Positions 34,152-43,534 of a stretch of DNA of 64,000 nt are shown piece after piece. The position numbers were made by a program, and so were the translations under genes. The notes under the pieces are model-generated. The model was given only the letters and a program-made list of their open reading frames with translations. It ran no database searches and was not told the origin of the DNA. How positions within the stretch are numbered: position 1 is the first letter of the stretch; each line of letters starts with the position of its first letter. This DNA is from Nocardioides dokdonensis FR1436 (GTDB lineage Bacteria; Actinomycetota; Actinomycetes; Propionibacteriales; Nocardioidaceae). Where the stretch lies: contig NZ_CP015079.1 of assembly GCF_001653335.1 (NCBI RefSeq), forward strand, positions 3,720,001 to 3,784,000, written 5' to 3'.

Positions 34152-34510
34152 GGGATCAGCTCGTAGCGCGGGTTGAAGATGACGCGGACGCCGTCCTGCA
34201 TGCCGATGCGGCCCTCGACGGCCATCGCCACGCCGGGGTCGATGCCGGTGATGCGACGTCGCCCGAGCCAGACCACCGTGATGGACCCGGAGCCGTCGAA
34301 GAGCTCGGCCTCGAGGGCGGGTACGCCGCCGCGGGGCCGCAGCGTGACCGTGCGCAGCGTGCCGCGCAACCGGACCCGGGAACGGTCGACCGCGTCGGCG
34401 ATGCAGTCGTGGCCGGGCTCGACGTAGGTCTTGCGCAGGTCGCGCGCCTCCTGGTCCGAGCTGTTCGCCCAGCGGCTGATGCTGCGCCGCAGCCGGCTCT
34501 TGTCGGGCAT
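34148..34510 (-). CDS. OB-fold nucleic-acid-binding protein
   Basis: A 120-residue protein with one OB fold (VRLRGTLRTVTLRPRGGVPA, then LEAELFDGSGSITVVWLGRR, and VEGRIGMQDGVRVIFNPRYE). The fold resembles the anticodon-binding or RecG/RPA wedge type that binds single-stranded nucleic acid. No catalytic residues. Start from ATG 34,510. It is in the dut operon, so it may act in DNA repair or replication, but this is inferred. Confidence 0.85.
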   Translation of the reverse strand: MPDKSRLRRSISRWANSSDQEARDLRKTYVEPGHDCIADAVDRSRVRLRGTLRTVTLRPRGGVPALEAELFDGSGSITVVWLGRRRITGIDPGVAMAVEGRIGMQDGVRVIFNPRYELIP

Positions 34511-34517
34511 CGGGTCC

Positions 34518-35216
34518 TCAGTCGTGGTCGTGGCCGAAGTGGGGGTGGTCGGTGGCCCGGCCGCGGTCGTCCTTGGTGCCCGGCGGCACGACCGGTCCGA
34601 CGGGGCGCGCACCCTCCGGCAGGACGAGGTCGAGGGCCTCGCCGACGGGCATCGCGCCCTGACCGCGCTGGACACCGACCTGGGTCAGCGCCCCCAGCCA
34701 CGGCTCCGGGACCTCGGTGCCGCGGGCGGGCGCGCCGATGAGCGTGGCGCGCAGCATCCAGCGGGGGCCGTTGATGCCGATGATGCGCGAGAGCTGCTTG
34801 CCGGTGCGACCGTCGGGCATCGTGCGGGTCAGCTCGCAGACCAGCTCGGGGCCGAAGAGCCCCTCCTGCTCGACCGCGGTGCCGCCGCGCTGGGCCATGT
34901 CGTCGGCGATCTGGGGGCGCACGTCGGCCCACAGGTCGCCGTTGCGCGGTGCCGCGAAGGCACGCAGCTCGAGGGCACCGTCGCCACCGGCCAGCATCAC
35001 GGCCTGGATCTCCTGGGTGGCCTCGTCGACCTGCAGGCGCAGCTCGAGACCCTCGAGGGGCGCGACGAGCAGCGACCCGAGGTCGATGCGCTCGCCGCCG
35101 TCGGGCAGCTCGGGCAGGTCCGCGGCGTCGAAGGGTCCCTGCACACCGGTCTGGGCCTCGTCGACCGCGTCGGCCTCGACGGGCGCGGTGGCATCGGACT
35201 TGCGGCGGAACTTCAC
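34518..35216 (-). CDS. DUF3710 family protein
   Basis: A 232-residue soluble protein of the DUF3710 family, which is confined to actinobacteria and of unknown function. The conserved core includes GPFDAADLPE, RIDLGSLLVAP and RIIGINGPRWMLRATL. GTG 35,216 was chosen because the sequence from it (VKFRRKSD) starts a typical basic N-terminus. The histidine-rich tail (HPHFGHDHD) may bind metal. Placed 46 bp behind dut. Confidence 0.87.
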   Translation of the reverse strand: MKFRRKSDATAPVEADAVDEAQTGVQGPFDAADLPELPDGGERIDLGSLLVAPLEGLELRLQVDEATQEIQAVMLAGGDGALELRAFAAPRNGDLWADVRPQIADDMAQRGGTAVEQEGLFGPELVCELTRTMPDGRTGKQLSRIIGINGPRWMLRATLIGAPARGTEVPEPWLGALTQVGVQRGQGAMPVGEALDLVLPEGARPVGPVVPPGTKDDRGRATDHPHFGHDHD

Positions 35217-35262
35217 GTGCGGTGCTCCTCGTGGTTCGGACGGCTCTCGGGCGGGCGTGGCC

Positions 35263-35751
35263 TCAGGTCGAGGCGAACCCACCCGTAGAACCGTAGCCGC
35301 CGGAGCCTCGGACCGACGAAGGGAGAGCCTCCACCTCCACGAAGTGTGCGCGCTCCACACGCTGCAGGACCAGCTGGGCGATGCGGTCGCCGCGTCGGAG
35401 CTCGACCGGCTTGTGGGTGTCCAGGTTGACCAGCAGCACCTTCACCTCGCCGCGGTAGCCGGCGTCGACGGTGCCGGGCGCATTGACGATGGAGAGGCCG
35501 TGGCGGGCCGCGAGACCCGAGCGGGGGTGCACCAGGGCGACGTAGCCCGACGGGAGCGCGATGGAGATCCCGGTCGGGACCAGCGCCCGCTCCCCGGGCG
35601 CCAACCGGACGTCGACCGTCGTGAGCAGGTCGGCCCCGGCGTCGCCGGGGTGGGCGTAGCTCGGCAGCGGCAGGTCGGGATCGAGGCGGACCACCTGGAC
35701 GGCGAGGTCGGCGGGGCCGCCGGGGCGGTCGTCGGGGTCGGTGTGGCTCAC
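35263..35751 (-). CDS. dut: Deoxyuridine 5'-triphosphate nucleotidohydrolase
   Basis: A 162-residue trimeric dUTPase that hydrolyses dUTP to dUMP, keeping uracil out of DNA and supplying thymidylate synthesis. The five motifs are visible: DAGADLLTT (1), [11 protein letters not shown] (2), [11 protein letters not shown] (3), [11 protein letters not shown] (4), [10 protein letters not shown] (5). Start is a GTG. First gene of the operon with DUF3710, OB-fold and DUF3159. Divergent from a DUF3093 gene. Confidence 0.97.
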   Translation of the reverse strand: MSHTDPDDRPGGPADLAVQVVRLDPDLPLPSYAHPGDAGADLLTTVDVRLAPGERALVPTGISIALPSGYVALVHPRSGLAARHGLSIVNAPGTVDAGYRGEVKVLLVNLDTHKPVELRRGDRIAQLVLQRVERAHFVEVEALPSSVRGSGGYGSTGGFAST

Positions 35752-35803
35752 CCGCGGGACCCTAGGTCATCGGCGCTCCCGGCGGGGTGGGAGGATCCGT
35801 CGC

Positions 35804-36289
35804 GTGGACGCGACCTCGGACTACCGCGAGCGACTCTCGGTGCCGCTGCGCTGGTGGGTGCAGGGCACGATGCTGGTCGCCAGCCTCTGGCTGGCGGTCG
35901 TCGTGGCCGTCCCCGAGCCGCTCGCCTGGAGCGTCACCGCGGTCGCGGTCACGCTGATGACGGTGCTGCTCGTGCGCTTCGGCTCGCCGGTCATCAGCGT
36001 CTCCGGCGGCGTCCTGCGCGCCGGCCGGGCCCGCATCGACGTGGCGCACCTCGGCGCGGTCGAGGCGCTCGACGCCGACGCCGCCCGTCGGGCCGCGGGG
36101 GTCGACGCCGACGCCCGCGCCTACCTGCTGCTGCGGCCCTACCGCAAGCAGGCCGTGCGGGTGCAGATCGAGGACCCCGCCGACCCGACGCCGTACTGGC
36201 TGCTCAGCACCCGGCGCCCCACGGAGCTCGCGGCCGCGCTGAGCGCCGCCTCCCCACGGGTGTCTCCCCCGCGCCCGAGCAATGGGTAA
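35804..36289 (+). CDS. DUF3093 family membrane protein
   Basis: A 161-residue protein with two membrane helices (GTMLVASLWLAVVVAVP, SVTAVAVTLMTVLLVRFG) and a PH-like cytoplasmic domain, DUF3093 family, like Rv2698. Function unknown. GTG 35,804 gives the normal family length. It is divergent from dut, as in mycobacteria. Confidence 0.87.
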   Translation: MDATSDYRERLSVPLRWWVQGTMLVASLWLAVVVAVPEPLAWSVTAVAVTLMTVLLVRFGSPVISVSGGVLRAGRARIDVAHLGAVEALDADAARRAAGVDADARAYLLLRPYRKQAVRVQIEDPADPTPYWLLSTRRPTELAAALSAASPRVSPPRPSNG

Positions 36290-36292
36290 GGT
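36287..36292 (+). promoter_or_regulatory. -10 box TAAGGT for leaderless start at 36,300
   Basis: TAAGGT overlaps the 3' end of the DUF3093 gene and ends 7 nt before the ATG at 36,300. This suggests an independent leaderless transcript for the small DUF4235 gene. Confidence 0.55.
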
Positions 36293-36299
36293 CGCGCCC

Positions 36300-36593
36300 A
36301 TGTCATCTGGTGGGAGTTCGAAGGTCTGGTCCCTCATGTCGCTGGGCTCCTCGGTGGGCGCAGCGATCGCGGCCCGCAAGGCGCTCGAGGCGTCCTGGAA
36401 GACGGCGGCACGGCGCAAGCCGCCCGCCAACCCGGCCGACCCCGACATCGACGTCTGGGAGGCCGTGACCTGGGCGATCGCGACCGGCGCCATCGCCTCG
36501 GTGGCCCGGATGCTCGCCCAGCGCCGCGCAGCGGAGTACTACACCCGCTCGACCGGGCACCTGCCCCCGCCGTTGCAGAAGGACGGCCAGTAG
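36300..36593 (+). CDS. DUF4235 family small membrane protein
   Basis: A 97-residue protein of the DUF4235 family: short helix SLMSLGSSVGAAIAARKAL, a basic turn with KPPANPADPD, then a second helix TWAIATGAIASVARMLA. Both helices are short and glycine-rich, typical for this actinobacterial family of unknown role. ATG fixed by the -10 box. A strong terminator follows. Confidence 0.85.
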   Translation: MSSGGSSKVWSLMSLGSSVGAAIAARKALEASWKTAARRKPPANPADPDIDVWEAVTWAIATGAIASVARMLAQRRAAEYYTRSTGHLPPPLQKDGQ

Positions 36594-36612
36594 CCGCCCC
36601 GGACCCGGACGA

Positions 36613-36648
36613 CGAAGGCCCGGTCCCCCTCGGGGGGCCGGGCCTTCG
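36613..36648. terminator. Strong bidirectional hairpin terminator
   Basis: CGAAGGCCCGG (36,613-36,623) pairs perfectly with CCGGGCCTTCG (36,638-36,648), and the loop itself pairs CCCCC with GGGGG. The stem lies between the convergent DUF4235 and DUF4193 genes and probably stops transcription from both sides. Confidence 0.85.
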
Positions 36649-36677
36649 CGTGCGTCTGCGGGTCGAGCGGTGCTGGC

Positions 36678-36968
36678 TCAGTCGCAGTCGCGGCAGATCA
36701 TCTTCTTCTCGTTCGCCAGCTGTGAACGGTGGTGCACCAAGAAGCAGCTCATGCAGGTGAACTCGTCCTCCTGCTTGGGCTTGACCTCGACGGACAGCTC
36801 CTCGTGCGACAGGTCCGCACCGGGGAGCTCGAAGGATTCGGCCGCCTCGGTCTCGTCCTCGTCGACCTTGCCGGAGTTCTTGTCGTGGCGGCGAGCCTTG
36901 AGCTCCTCGATGCTCTCCTCGGACTGGTCTTCCTCGTTCTTGCGCGGTGCGTCGTAGTCGGTGGCCAT
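36678..36968 (-). CDS. DUF4193 family zinc-ribbon protein
   Basis: A 96-residue acidic protein whose C-terminus holds a zinc ribbon: CMSC at about residues 72-75 and CRDC at the end (residues 92-95). The acidic front half (RKNEEDQSEESIEEL) resembles RNA-polymerase-binding proteins of actinobacteria such as RbpA-like folds, but the role is unproved. Member of DUF4193 (Rv2699c-like). Conserved next to DUF3093. Confidence 0.9.
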   Translation of the reverse strand: MATDYDAPRKNEEDQSEESIEELKARRHDKNSGKVDEDETEAAESFELPGADLSHEELSVEVKPKQEDEFTCMSCFLVHHRSQLANEKKMICRDCD

Positions 36969-37103
36969 CGTCGCCTCACTCCCCTCGTCGTCTCGTCTGC
37001 TCGAATGCTCGTGAGTGTCGTCGGCGCCAGATTGTGCACCATGGCGGTCAACGACGACACACCGGCTGGTGTACCGCCGCGTGAACGCCGGACCAGAGCC
37101 CGG

Positions 37104-37931
37104 TTATTCCCCGGTCGGTCCGCCGGCCGCGTAGCCGGCCGCCCGCACCAGGGCACGGAACTCCTCGAAGACGTGCGCGGGGGCGCACAGCAGCAGGTCG
37201 CGTCCGCTCGCGCCGGGTAGCACCTCGGTGCGGGCGCCCGCTGCACGGGCCACGAGGGCGCCGGCGGCGTGGTCCCACAGGTGCACGCCCTCCTCGACGT
37301 AGGCGTCGACGGTGCCCTCCGCGACCGCGCACAGGTCGAGCGCGCACGAGCCGAGCCGGCGCACGTCGCGCACCTGCGGCAGCAGCCGCACCAGCGAGCG
37401 GGCCTGCTGCTCGCGCACCTCGCTGTCGTAGGAGAACCCGGTGGCCACGAGCATCTGCGCCAACGGCGCCGGGCCGCGTACGCCGACGGGGCGGCCGTCG
37501 CGGGTCCCGACCGGGCCGTGGGGGCCCAGGTGCGCGGCGTACTCGGTGCCGGTGGCGACGTTGAGCACGACCCCGGCGACCGTGCGGCCCTCGACCTCGG
37601 CGGCGATCGACACGGCGTACTGCGGCAGCCCGTAGAGGAAGTTCACGGTGCCGTCGATGGGGTCGACGACCCACCGGACGCCCGAGGTGCCCGCGACGTC
37701 GTCGCCCTCCTCGCCGAGGACCGCGTCGTCGGGGCGGGCCTCGAGCAGCAGCCGCCGGATGAGCACCTCGCTGGCCCGGTCGGCCTCGGTGACGACGTCG
37801 ACGTCGCTGGACTTGGTCGCGGCCACGGCGACGCCCCGCTCGCGGTGCTCGCGCACCAGGGCGGCAGCGGCGCGGGCGACCTCGAGCGCCAGGTCGCCCA
37901 GCTGCGCGGGCAGCTCCGGTGGCCGGCTCAC
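37104..37931 (-). CDS. Inositol monophosphatase family protein
   Basis: A 275-residue magnesium-dependent phosphatase of the inositol monophosphatase (SuhB) family. Metal-binding motifs are [21 protein letters not shown] and the C-terminal [15 protein letters not shown]. It can make free inositol from inositol phosphate for phosphatidylinositol and mycothiol, or act on other sugar phosphates. GTG 37,931 overlaps the ferrochelatase stop by 4 nt, so the two are co-transcribed. The gene order with DUF4193 matches Rv2701c. Confidence 0.92.
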   Translation of the reverse strand: MSRPPELPAQLGDLALEVARAAAALVREHRERGVAVAATKSSDVDVVTEADRASEVLIRRLLLEARPDDAVLGEEGDDVAGTSGVRWVVDPIDGTVNFLYGLPQYAVSIAAEVEGRTVAGVVLNVATGTEYAAHLGPHGPVGTRDGRPVGVRGPAPLAQMLVATGFSYDSEVREQQARSLVRLLPQVRDVRRLGSCALDLCAVAEGTVDAYVEEGVHLWDHAAGALVARAAGARTEVLPGASGRDLLLCAPAHVFEEFRALVRAAGYAAGGPTGE

Positions 37932-39064
37932 GTGTCGCGGCCGCACAGCGCGGGCCGCTCGGCGCGAGGGTTGGCGCAGCAGCCGACCGGGCACACGTCC
38001 CACATCGGGCCGGTGTCGCCGACGCTGGCGCGCACCACGTCCTCGCCGCGCTCGACGGTGGCGCGCTCCACGAGCAGGTCGCGCACGGTGGCCACGAACC
38101 GGGCGTCGGTGCCGGCGGTCGCGGCCCGGCGCACCGGCAGCCCGATCCGCTCGGCGGTCTCCACCGCCTCGGTGTCGAGGTCGTAGATGACCTCCATGTG
38201 GTCGGACACGAACCCGACGGGCACCATCACCACCGCCGGCACGCCGCGGTCGCGCAGAGCCTCGAGGTGGTCGTTGATGTCGGGCTCGAGCCACGGGGTG
38301 TGCGGCGAGCCGCTGCGCGAGCAGAAGACGAGGTCGTGCTCGTGGAGGGTGCCGGTCTCGGCCGCGACCTTCTCGGTGATGACCCGCGCGACGTCGCGGT
38401 GCTGCGCGACGTAGGCGCCTGCGCCCTCGTACCTGGCGGTGGGGTCGCCGCTGGTCTCGTTCATCGAGTCCGGGATCGAGTGCGTGACGAAGACGAGGCG
38501 GGCGCCCGCGCGGACCCCGTGCGGCAGGTCGGCCAGCGCGGCGAGGGTCGCGTCGACGTTGGGCTCCACGAAGCCGGGGTGGTTGAAGTAGTGGCGCAGC
38601 TTGTCCAGGCGCACCGGCGATCCCTCGACGCCGCCGGGCAGCGCGTCGACGGCGTCCCACAGGTTCTCGCGGTACTGCCGGCACGACGACCACGACGAGT
38701 AGGCGCTGGTGACGAAGCAGGCCGCCCGGCTGATGCCGTCCTCGGCCATCTGCGCGAGCGTCTCGGTGAGGTAGGGGTCCCAGTTGCGGTTGCCCCAGTA
38801 GACCGGGAGGTCGATGCCGGCTCCGGCCAGGTCGGCCTCGATGGCGCTCTTGAGCGCCCGGCACTGGTCGTTGATCGGCGAGCGCCCGCCGAAGAGGTGG
38901 TAGTGCTTGCCGACCTCCTCGAGGCGCTCACGCGGGATCCCGCGGCCGCGGGTCACGTTCTCGAGGAAGGGCACCACGTCGTCGGGACCCTCGGGCCCGC
39001 CGAAGGAGACCAGCAGGAGCGCGTCGTAGGGCTGGACGTCGGGGCCGGTCACGGGAGTAGCCAT
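37928..39064 (-). CDS. hemH: Ferrochelatase, coproporphyrin type with Fe-S cysteines
   Basis: A 378-residue ferrochelatase inserting iron into coproporphyrin III (or protoporphyrin IX) in haem synthesis. Active-site motifs VSFGGPEG at the N-terminus, a conserved His in [12 protein letters not shown], and substrate helix residues in [12 protein letters not shown]. The C-terminus has [17 protein letters not shown], four cysteines as in the actinobacterial [2Fe-2S] ferrochelatases. ATG 39,064 was chosen because TACGAT lies 6 nt upstream, giving a leaderless start. Actinobacteria mostly use the coproporphyrin route, so CpfC is the likely activity. Confidence 0.95.
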   Translation of the reverse strand: MATPVTGPDVQPYDALLLVSFGGPEGPDDVVPFLENVTRGRGIPRERLEEVGKHYHLFGGRSPINDQCRALKSAIEADLAGAGIDLPVYWGNRNWDPYLTETLAQMAEDGISRAACFVTSAYSSWSSCRQYRENLWDAVDALPGGVEGSPVRLDKLRHYFNHPGFVEPNVDATLAALADLPHGVRAGARLVFVTHSIPDSMNETSGDPTARYEGAGAYVAQHRDVARVITEKVAAETGTLHEHDLVFCSRSGSPHTPWLEPDINDHLEALRDRGVPAVVMVPVGFVSDHMEVIYDLDTEAVETAERIGLPVRRAATAGTDARFVATVRDLLVERATVERGEDVVRASVGDTGPMWDVCPVGCCANPRAERPALCGRDT

Positions 39065-39070
39065 GCCGCC

Positions 39071-39138
39071 ATCGTAGGGAGCCCCCCCTTCACCCTCGAA
39101 GAAGGGATTCGCGGCCGCGCCCGGCGCAGGCATACGCT
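39071..39138. promoter_or_regulatory. Divergent leaderless promoters for hemH and MFS gene
   Basis: On the minus strand TACGAT (39,076-39,071) ends 6 nt before the hemH ATG at 39,064. On the plus strand TACGCT (39,133-39,138) ends 8 nt before the ATG at 39,147. No Shine-Dalgarno is evident for either gene. Confidence 0.55.
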
Positions 39139-39146
39139 CCGACCGG

Positions 39147-40370
39147 ATGCTGACGTCGTACAGCCGCGTCCTGGGTCGGCCCGGTGCCCTGCGGTTCAGC
39201 CTCACCGGGATGTTCGCGCGCCTGCCCATCAGCATGGTCGGGCTCGGCATCGTCCTGCTGGTCCAGTCCTCGACCGGGTCCTACGGCCTGGCCGGGGCGG
39301 TGTCCGCGGCGTACATGCTGGCCAACGCGCTGCTGGCGATCGCCCAGGGCCGCCTCGTCGACCGGCTCGGCCAGGGCCCGGTGCTGAGCACCGTCAGCGT
39401 GGTGTTCGGCGTGGCGCTGGTGCTGCTGATCTGGTCGGTGCGCGCCGACTGGCCCGTGGCTGCGACGTACGCCGCCGCCGCACTGGCCGGGGCGAGCCTG
39501 CCCCAGATCGGCTCCTGCGTGCGCGCCCGCTGGTCGCACGTGCTCGAGGCGCCGGCCGAGGTGCAGACCGCCTACGCGCTCGAGGCCGTGGTCGACGAGG
39601 TCTGCTTCATCCTCGGCCCCATCCTGGTCACCGTCCTGGCCACCAGCGTGCACCCCGTCGCCGGTCTCGGGTCGGCCCTGGTCTTCGGCGTGGTCGGCGG
39701 CCTGGCCTTCGCCGCCCAGCGCGGCACCGAGCCGCCGCCGCAGCGCCACGACCGCGCCACCGGGCGACGCCCGGGGCTCCCGTGGCGCACCGTGGTCCCC
39801 CTGGTGGCCGTCTCGTTCCTGCTCGGGGTGCTGTTCGGGGCCGCCGAGGTCACCACCATCGCGTTCGCCGACGAGCGGGGCAACCGCGCCTGGGCGGGCG
39901 CGCTGCTGGCCCTGTGGGCGTTGGGCAGCCTCGTCTCGGGCGTCATCACCGGCGCCGTCATCTGGCGCGCGGGCCCGGCCACCCGGCTCAAGTGGGGTGC
40001 GCTGGCGATGGCCGCCGCGATGGCCCCGCTCCCCTTCATCGGCTCGCTGCCGCTGATGGGCGTGGTGCTGCTCATCGGGGGCGCGGCGATCGCGCCGACC
40101 ATGGTGGCGACCATGTCGCTCACCGAGGCGACGGTGCCGCGCAGCCGCCTGACCGAGGGCATGTCGGTGATGCAGACCGGCCTGATCGCCGGCGTCGCCC
40201 CCGGGGCCACCCTGTCCGGCATCGTCGTGGACGCCTCCGGGGCCTCCGCCGCCTACCTGGTCTCGGCCGCCGCCGGGCTGCTGGCCGTGCTCGCCGCCCA
40301 GACCCTGCCCCGCCGGCTGCCGGTGCCGGCGGACCCGGTCACTTCCGGTGCGGGTCCCGCAGCACCCTGA
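39147..40370 (+). CDS. MFS transporter, 12-helix
   Basis: A 407-residue major facilitator with about 12 helices. The conserved loop 2-3 motif is modified ([15 protein letters not shown]). A long central loop with [11 protein letters not shown] separates the halves. Family is close to actinobacterial MFS with unknown substrate. It starts at ATG 39,147 with a -10 box 8 nt upstream. It is divergent from hemH, but no link in function is evident. Confidence 0.85.
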   Translation: MLTSYSRVLGRPGALRFSLTGMFARLPISMVGLGIVLLVQSSTGSYGLAGAVSAAYMLANALLAIAQGRLVDRLGQGPVLSTVSVVFGVALVLLIWSVRADWPVAATYAAAALAGASLPQIGSCVRARWSHVLEAPAEVQTAYALEAVVDEVCFILGPILVTVLATSVHPVAGLGSALVFGVVGGLAFAAQRGTEPPPQRHDRATGRRPGLPWRTVVPLVAVSFLLGVLFGAAEVTTIAFADERGNRAWAGALLALWALGSLVSGVITGAVIWRAGPATRLKWGALAMAAAMAPLPFIGSLPLMGVVLLIGGAAIAPTMVATMSLTEATVPRSRLTEGMSVMQTGLIAGVAPGATLSGIVVDASGASAAYLVSAAAGLLAVLAAQTLPRRLPVPADPVTSGAGPAAP

Positions 40371-40428
40371 TCCCCGCCCAGGCGGCGAGCGGGACGAGCA
40401 CGAGCACGGCGATCACGGTCCACAGCAT
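40339..40428 (-). CDS. Possible 29-residue single-helix membrane protein
   Basis: Leftward frame [20 protein letters not shown] and nine more residues ending RDPHRK: one complete membrane helix with a basic tail, an ideal small-protein shape. CACGAT lies 6 nt before the ATG, the leaderless spacing used by neighbours. It overlaps the last 32 bp of the MFS gene in antisense. It could be chance, but helix and promoter together are suggestive. Confidence 0.35.
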   Translation of the reverse strand: MLWTVIAVLVLVPLAAWAGIRVLRDPHRK

Positions 40429-40456
40429 CCGCCCATCGTGCCAGGTCCGCGACCGC

Positions 40457-40462
40457 TACGGT
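40457..40462 (+). promoter_or_regulatory. -10 box TACGGT for leaderless start at 40,470
   Basis: TACGGT ends 7 nt before the ATG at 40,470; no ribosome-binding site is seen. The start is thereby fixed at 40,470 rather than a GTG at 40,461. Confidence 0.55.
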
Positions 40463-40469
40463 GCTCGCC

Positions 40470-41768
40470 ATGTGGGTGAACTGGTCGGGGACGGAGTCGG
40501 CGCGCCCGGTGCGTGTCGAGCAGCCCCAGGGCGTCGAGGACGTCGTGGCGGCGGTGCAGCGGGCGCGCGAGGAGCGCACGACGGTGAAGATGGTCGGCAC
40601 CGGCCACAGCTTCACCGCCGTCGCCGCGCCCGAGCACACGATGCTCACCCCGGGCGGGATGAGCGGCGTCGTCGCCGTGGACCGCGAGGCGATGACGGTG
40701 ACGGCCCTGGCCGGCACTCCCCTGCACTTGCTCAACAGCACCCTCGAGCGGTTGGGCCTGTCCCTGCACAACATGGGCGACATCGCCGAGCAGACCCTGG
40801 CCGGCGCGGTCTCCACCGGCACCCACGGCACCGGCGGCGTCACCTCCGGGCTCGCCGCCCAGGTGGTCGGGCTCGAGATGGTCACCGGCGCGGGCGAGGT
40901 GCTGCGCGCCGACGCCGCCCACCATCCCGACGTGCTCGCCGTGGCTCGGCTGGGGCTCGGCGCCCTGGGGGTGCTCACCACCCTGACCTTCGCCGTGGAG
41001 CCGCTGTTCGTCCTCGAGGCCCACGAGCAGCCGCTGGGCTGGGACGAGGCGCTCGACGGCTTCGACGACCTGGTCGCCGCGCACCACCACGTCGACCTCT
41101 ACTGGTTCCCGCACACCGACCGGGTGCAGGCCAAGTGCAACGACCGCCTCGACGTGCCGCTCGCCGAGGCCCGTCCGCTGCCGCGCTGGCGCCACGTGCT
41201 CGACGACGACCTGCTGCAGAACACCGTCTTCGGCGCCCTGACCGCCGCTGCGGCCCGGGTGCCGGCCCTCGTCCCCCCGCTGAACCGGGCATGCTCGGCG
41301 CTGCTCTCCGAGCGCACCTACAGCGACGTGTCGCACCGCGTCTTCACCGCCCGGCGCTCGGTCGTCTTCCGCGAGATGGAGTACGCCGTCCCGCGTGCGG
41401 CCGGCGTCGAGGTGCTGCGCGAGGCGCGGGCCGCGATCGAGGCCTCGGGGCTGCGGATCAGCTTCCCCGTCGAGGTGCGCGTGGCGCCGGCCGACGACGT
41501 GGCGCTGTCGACCGCGCAGGGCCGCGACACGACGTACCTGGCCTTCCACACGCACCGCTCGACCCCGCACGCGGAGTACTTCGCGCTGCTGGAGCCGATC
41601 CTGCGCGCCCATGACGGACGGCCGCACTGGGGCAAGATGCACACCCGCTCCGCGACCGACCTGGCGCCGACCTACCCCCGCTTCGAGGAGTTCCTGGCGA
41701 TGCGGGACCGGCTCGACCCCGACCGGGTGCTGACCAACGCGTACCTGCGTCGGGTGCTGGGCGACTGA
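40470..41768 (+). CDS. D-arabinono-1,4-lactone oxidase family FAD protein
   Basis: A 432-residue FAD-linked oxidase. The N-terminal PCMH FAD domain shows VGTGHSFTAVA (covalent or tight FAD site with His), LAGAVSTGTHGTGG and LTGTP-like turns. The C-terminal ALO domain ends in WGKMHTRSATDLAPTYPRFEEF, with the HxK-type lactone-binding residues seen in L-gulono/D-arabinono lactone oxidases. In actinobacteria such enzymes oxidise sugar lactones or alditols. Exact substrate is open. Confidence 0.88.
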   Translation: MWVNWSGTESARPVRVEQPQGVEDVVAAVQRAREERTTVKMVGTGHSFTAVAAPEHTMLTPGGMSGVVAVDREAMTVTALAGTPLHLLNSTLERLGLSLHNMGDIAEQTLAGAVSTGTHGTGGVTSGLAAQVVGLEMVTGAGEVLRADAAHHPDVLAVARLGLGALGVLTTLTFAVEPLFVLEAHEQPLGWDEALDGFDDLVAAHHHVDLYWFPHTDRVQAKCNDRLDVPLAEARPLPRWRHVLDDDLLQNTVFGALTAAAARVPALVPPLNRACSALLSERTYSDVSHRVFTARRSVVFREMEYAVPRAAGVEVLREARAAIEASGLRISFPVEVRVAPADDVALSTAQGRDTTYLAFHTHRSTPHAEYFALLEPILRAHDGRPHWGKMHTRSATDLAPTYPRFEEFLAMRDRLDPDRVLTNAYLRRVLGD

Positions 41769-41778
41769 CCCCGACGTC

Positions 41779-42414
41779 TCAGACGCTGGCCGAGCCCCGT
41801 GGCAGGGGTGCCTGCCACCCGCGCCAGACGGCGAGCAGCCGCCAGACCAGGCAGACCGACGCTCCCGTGAGAGCCGCCACCACGACCGGCAGCCCGCCGC
41901 GCTCCATCAGCACCGCGACCATCGCCCCCGCGATGGCGGGCGTGGCGTAGAGCTCGCCGCGGAACACGATCGGCACCCGGCCGGCGAGGACGTCGCGCAC
42001 CATCCCGCCACCGATGCCGGTGACCATGCCCAGCAGCGCCGCCGGCAGCGGACCGAGCCCGTAGTCGACGGCCTTGAGCGCTCCCGCGACGCAGAACAGG
42101 GCCAGGCCGAACGCGTCGAAGACCGTCACGAGCCGCTCCATCCGGCCCAGCGCCGGGTGGTAGACGAAAGCCAGCAGCCCCGCGGCGATCGGGACGAGCA
42201 GGTAGCGCCAGTCGGCCAGGGCGGCCGGTGGGGTGGCGTCGATCAGCACGTCGCGCAGGAACCCTCCGCCCAGGCCGGTCGTGCCGGCGAGCACCAGGAC
42301 GGCGAAGAGGTCGAGGTCCTTGCGCACCGCGACCAGCGCACCGGAGATCGCGAACACGAAGATGCCGATGAGGTCGAGGACGATGAGGGTCGGGGCGGGC
42401 TCGACTGGTGGCAC
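41779..42414 (-). CDS. TRIC/UPF0126 family membrane channel
   Basis: A 211-residue protein with seven helices made of two internal repeats, each with a glycine-rich GTTGLGGGFLRDVLI / GMVTGIGGGMVRDVLAG motif diagnostic of the UPF0126 (bacterial TRIC cation channel) family. It likely conducts potassium or other monovalent ions as a trimer. Starts at GTG 42,414. Convergent with the oxidase gene. Confidence 0.92.
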   Translation of the reverse strand: MPPVEPAPTLIVLDLIGIFVFAISGALVAVRKDLDLFAVLVLAGTTGLGGGFLRDVLIDATPPAALADWRYLLVPIAAGLLAFVYHPALGRMERLVTVFDAFGLALFCVAGALKAVDYGLGPLPAALLGMVTGIGGGMVRDVLAGRVPIVFRGELYATPAIAGAMVAVLMERGGLPVVVAALTGASVCLVWRLLAVWRGWQAPLPRGSASV

Positions 42415-42554
42415 CCGTGGAGGCTACCCAGGATCCGGTCCGAGCAGGGCCCGGCGTCCACGTACTGCGGGTCCCGCTGGCGTAGGCTCAGCGCACCGGA
42501 GTGTCGAAGGCGCAGAGACCTGCGTGGCGGCGTTGGCAAGGAGGTGGCCCGGAC

Positions 42555-43463
42555 ATGGTGCACCTGACCCTCGCGGGGGTGAGCGAGGACGGGAAGCGCT
42601 TGCTCCTGGTCAGCGACGACGGGGTCGGGTTCAGCCTCGACAACGACGCCAGGCTCCGGGCCGCGCTGCGCGGCGAGACCTCACGACTCGGCCAGTTGGA
42701 GATACAGATGGACAGCGTCCTGCGCCCCCGCGACATCCAGGCCCGGATCCGGGCGGGCGAGAGCCCCGAGTCGGTGGCTGCCGCGGCCCAGACCAGCGTC
42801 GACCGCATCCTGACCTACGCCGGCCCCGTGCTCGCCGAGCGCGAGCACGTGGCCCAGCGCGCCCAGAAGAGCTCGGTACGCCGCACCGCCGGCGCCGACG
42901 GCGTGCGCACCCTGGGCGAGGCCGTCGAGGCGCACCTGCGCGTCGAGCAGGTCGGCGCCGACGTGGTCACCTGGGACGCCTGGCGGCGCGAGGACGGCCG
43001 CTGGTGCCTCACCGGCGAGTTCGACACCCGCTCGCGCAGCGGTCTCGCACACTTCACCTACGACATGCCCGGCAACTTCGTGCTGCTCGACGACGAGGAC
43101 GCGCGCTGGCTGGTCGGTGAGGTGATCGCCACCGCGACCCTGCCCAGTCCCCTCGACGACCTGCAGCAGGCGCGGGCGCGCCGCCGCGTCGCCCTCGACG
43201 ACGAGGAGCTGCCGCTCGGCGAGGACGCCATCGGGATGGTCTCCCCCGAGCCCGAGCCCGAGCCCGAGTCGCCCGAGTCGCCCGGGGAGCCGGTCGACGA
43301 GCCCGACGCGCCGGTCGCCCGGGCCGAGCCGGAGGTCCAGCCCGAGCCGGAGCCCGAGCCTGCGCCGGAGGCGCCGCCGAGGCGACCGGTGCGCAAGAGC
43401 CGTGGTCGCGCGTCCGTGCCGAGCTGGGACGAGATCATGTTCGGCGGCGGCAAGCAGGAGTAA
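42555..43463 (+). CDS. sepH: SepH, cell-division (FtsZ) regulator
   Basis: A 302-residue protein of the SepH (DUF3071) family that binds FtsZ and stimulates Z-ring assembly in actinobacteria. The N-terminal helix-turn-helix-like domain covers about residues 50-95 (IQARIRAGESPESVAAAAQ). A Pro-Glu-rich linker (PEPEPEPESPESPGEP) leads to the conserved tail RASVPSWDEIMFGGG. AAGGAGG (42,539-42,545) fixes the ATG. Monocistronic or followed by the reductase gene. Confidence 0.93.
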   Translation: MVHLTLAGVSEDGKRLLLVSDDGVGFSLDNDARLRAALRGETSRLGQLEIQMDSVLRPRDIQARIRAGESPESVAAAAQTSVDRILTYAGPVLAEREHVAQRAQKSSVRRTAGADGVRTLGEAVEAHLRVEQVGADVVTWDAWRREDGRWCLTGEFDTRSRSGLAHFTYDMPGNFVLLDDEDARWLVGEVIATATLPSPLDDLQQARARRRVALDDEELPLGEDAIGMVSPEPEPEPESPESPGEPVDEPDAPVARAEPEVQPEPEPEPAPEAPPRRPVRKSRGRASVPSWDEIMFGGGKQE

Positions 43464-43522
43464 AACCCGCCCGACTGCGGGGCCCGACTGCTCGACCCTC
43501 CCGCGCAGGGGTGACCTGGCAC

Positions 43523-43528
43523 TAGTCT
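43523..43528 (+). promoter_or_regulatory. -10 box TAGTCT for leaderless start at 43,535
   Basis: TAGTCT ends 6 nt before the ATG of the acyl-CoA reductase gene and lies in the short gap behind sepH, so the reductase has its own probable promoter. Confidence 0.55.
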
Positions 43529-43534
43529 CCCGAC

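Noticed and set aside
37919..41614. A 1231-codon open frame on the plus strand
   Set aside because: It crosses ferrochelatase, MFS and oxidase genes on both strands and has a GC-driven composition; the real genes explain the region.
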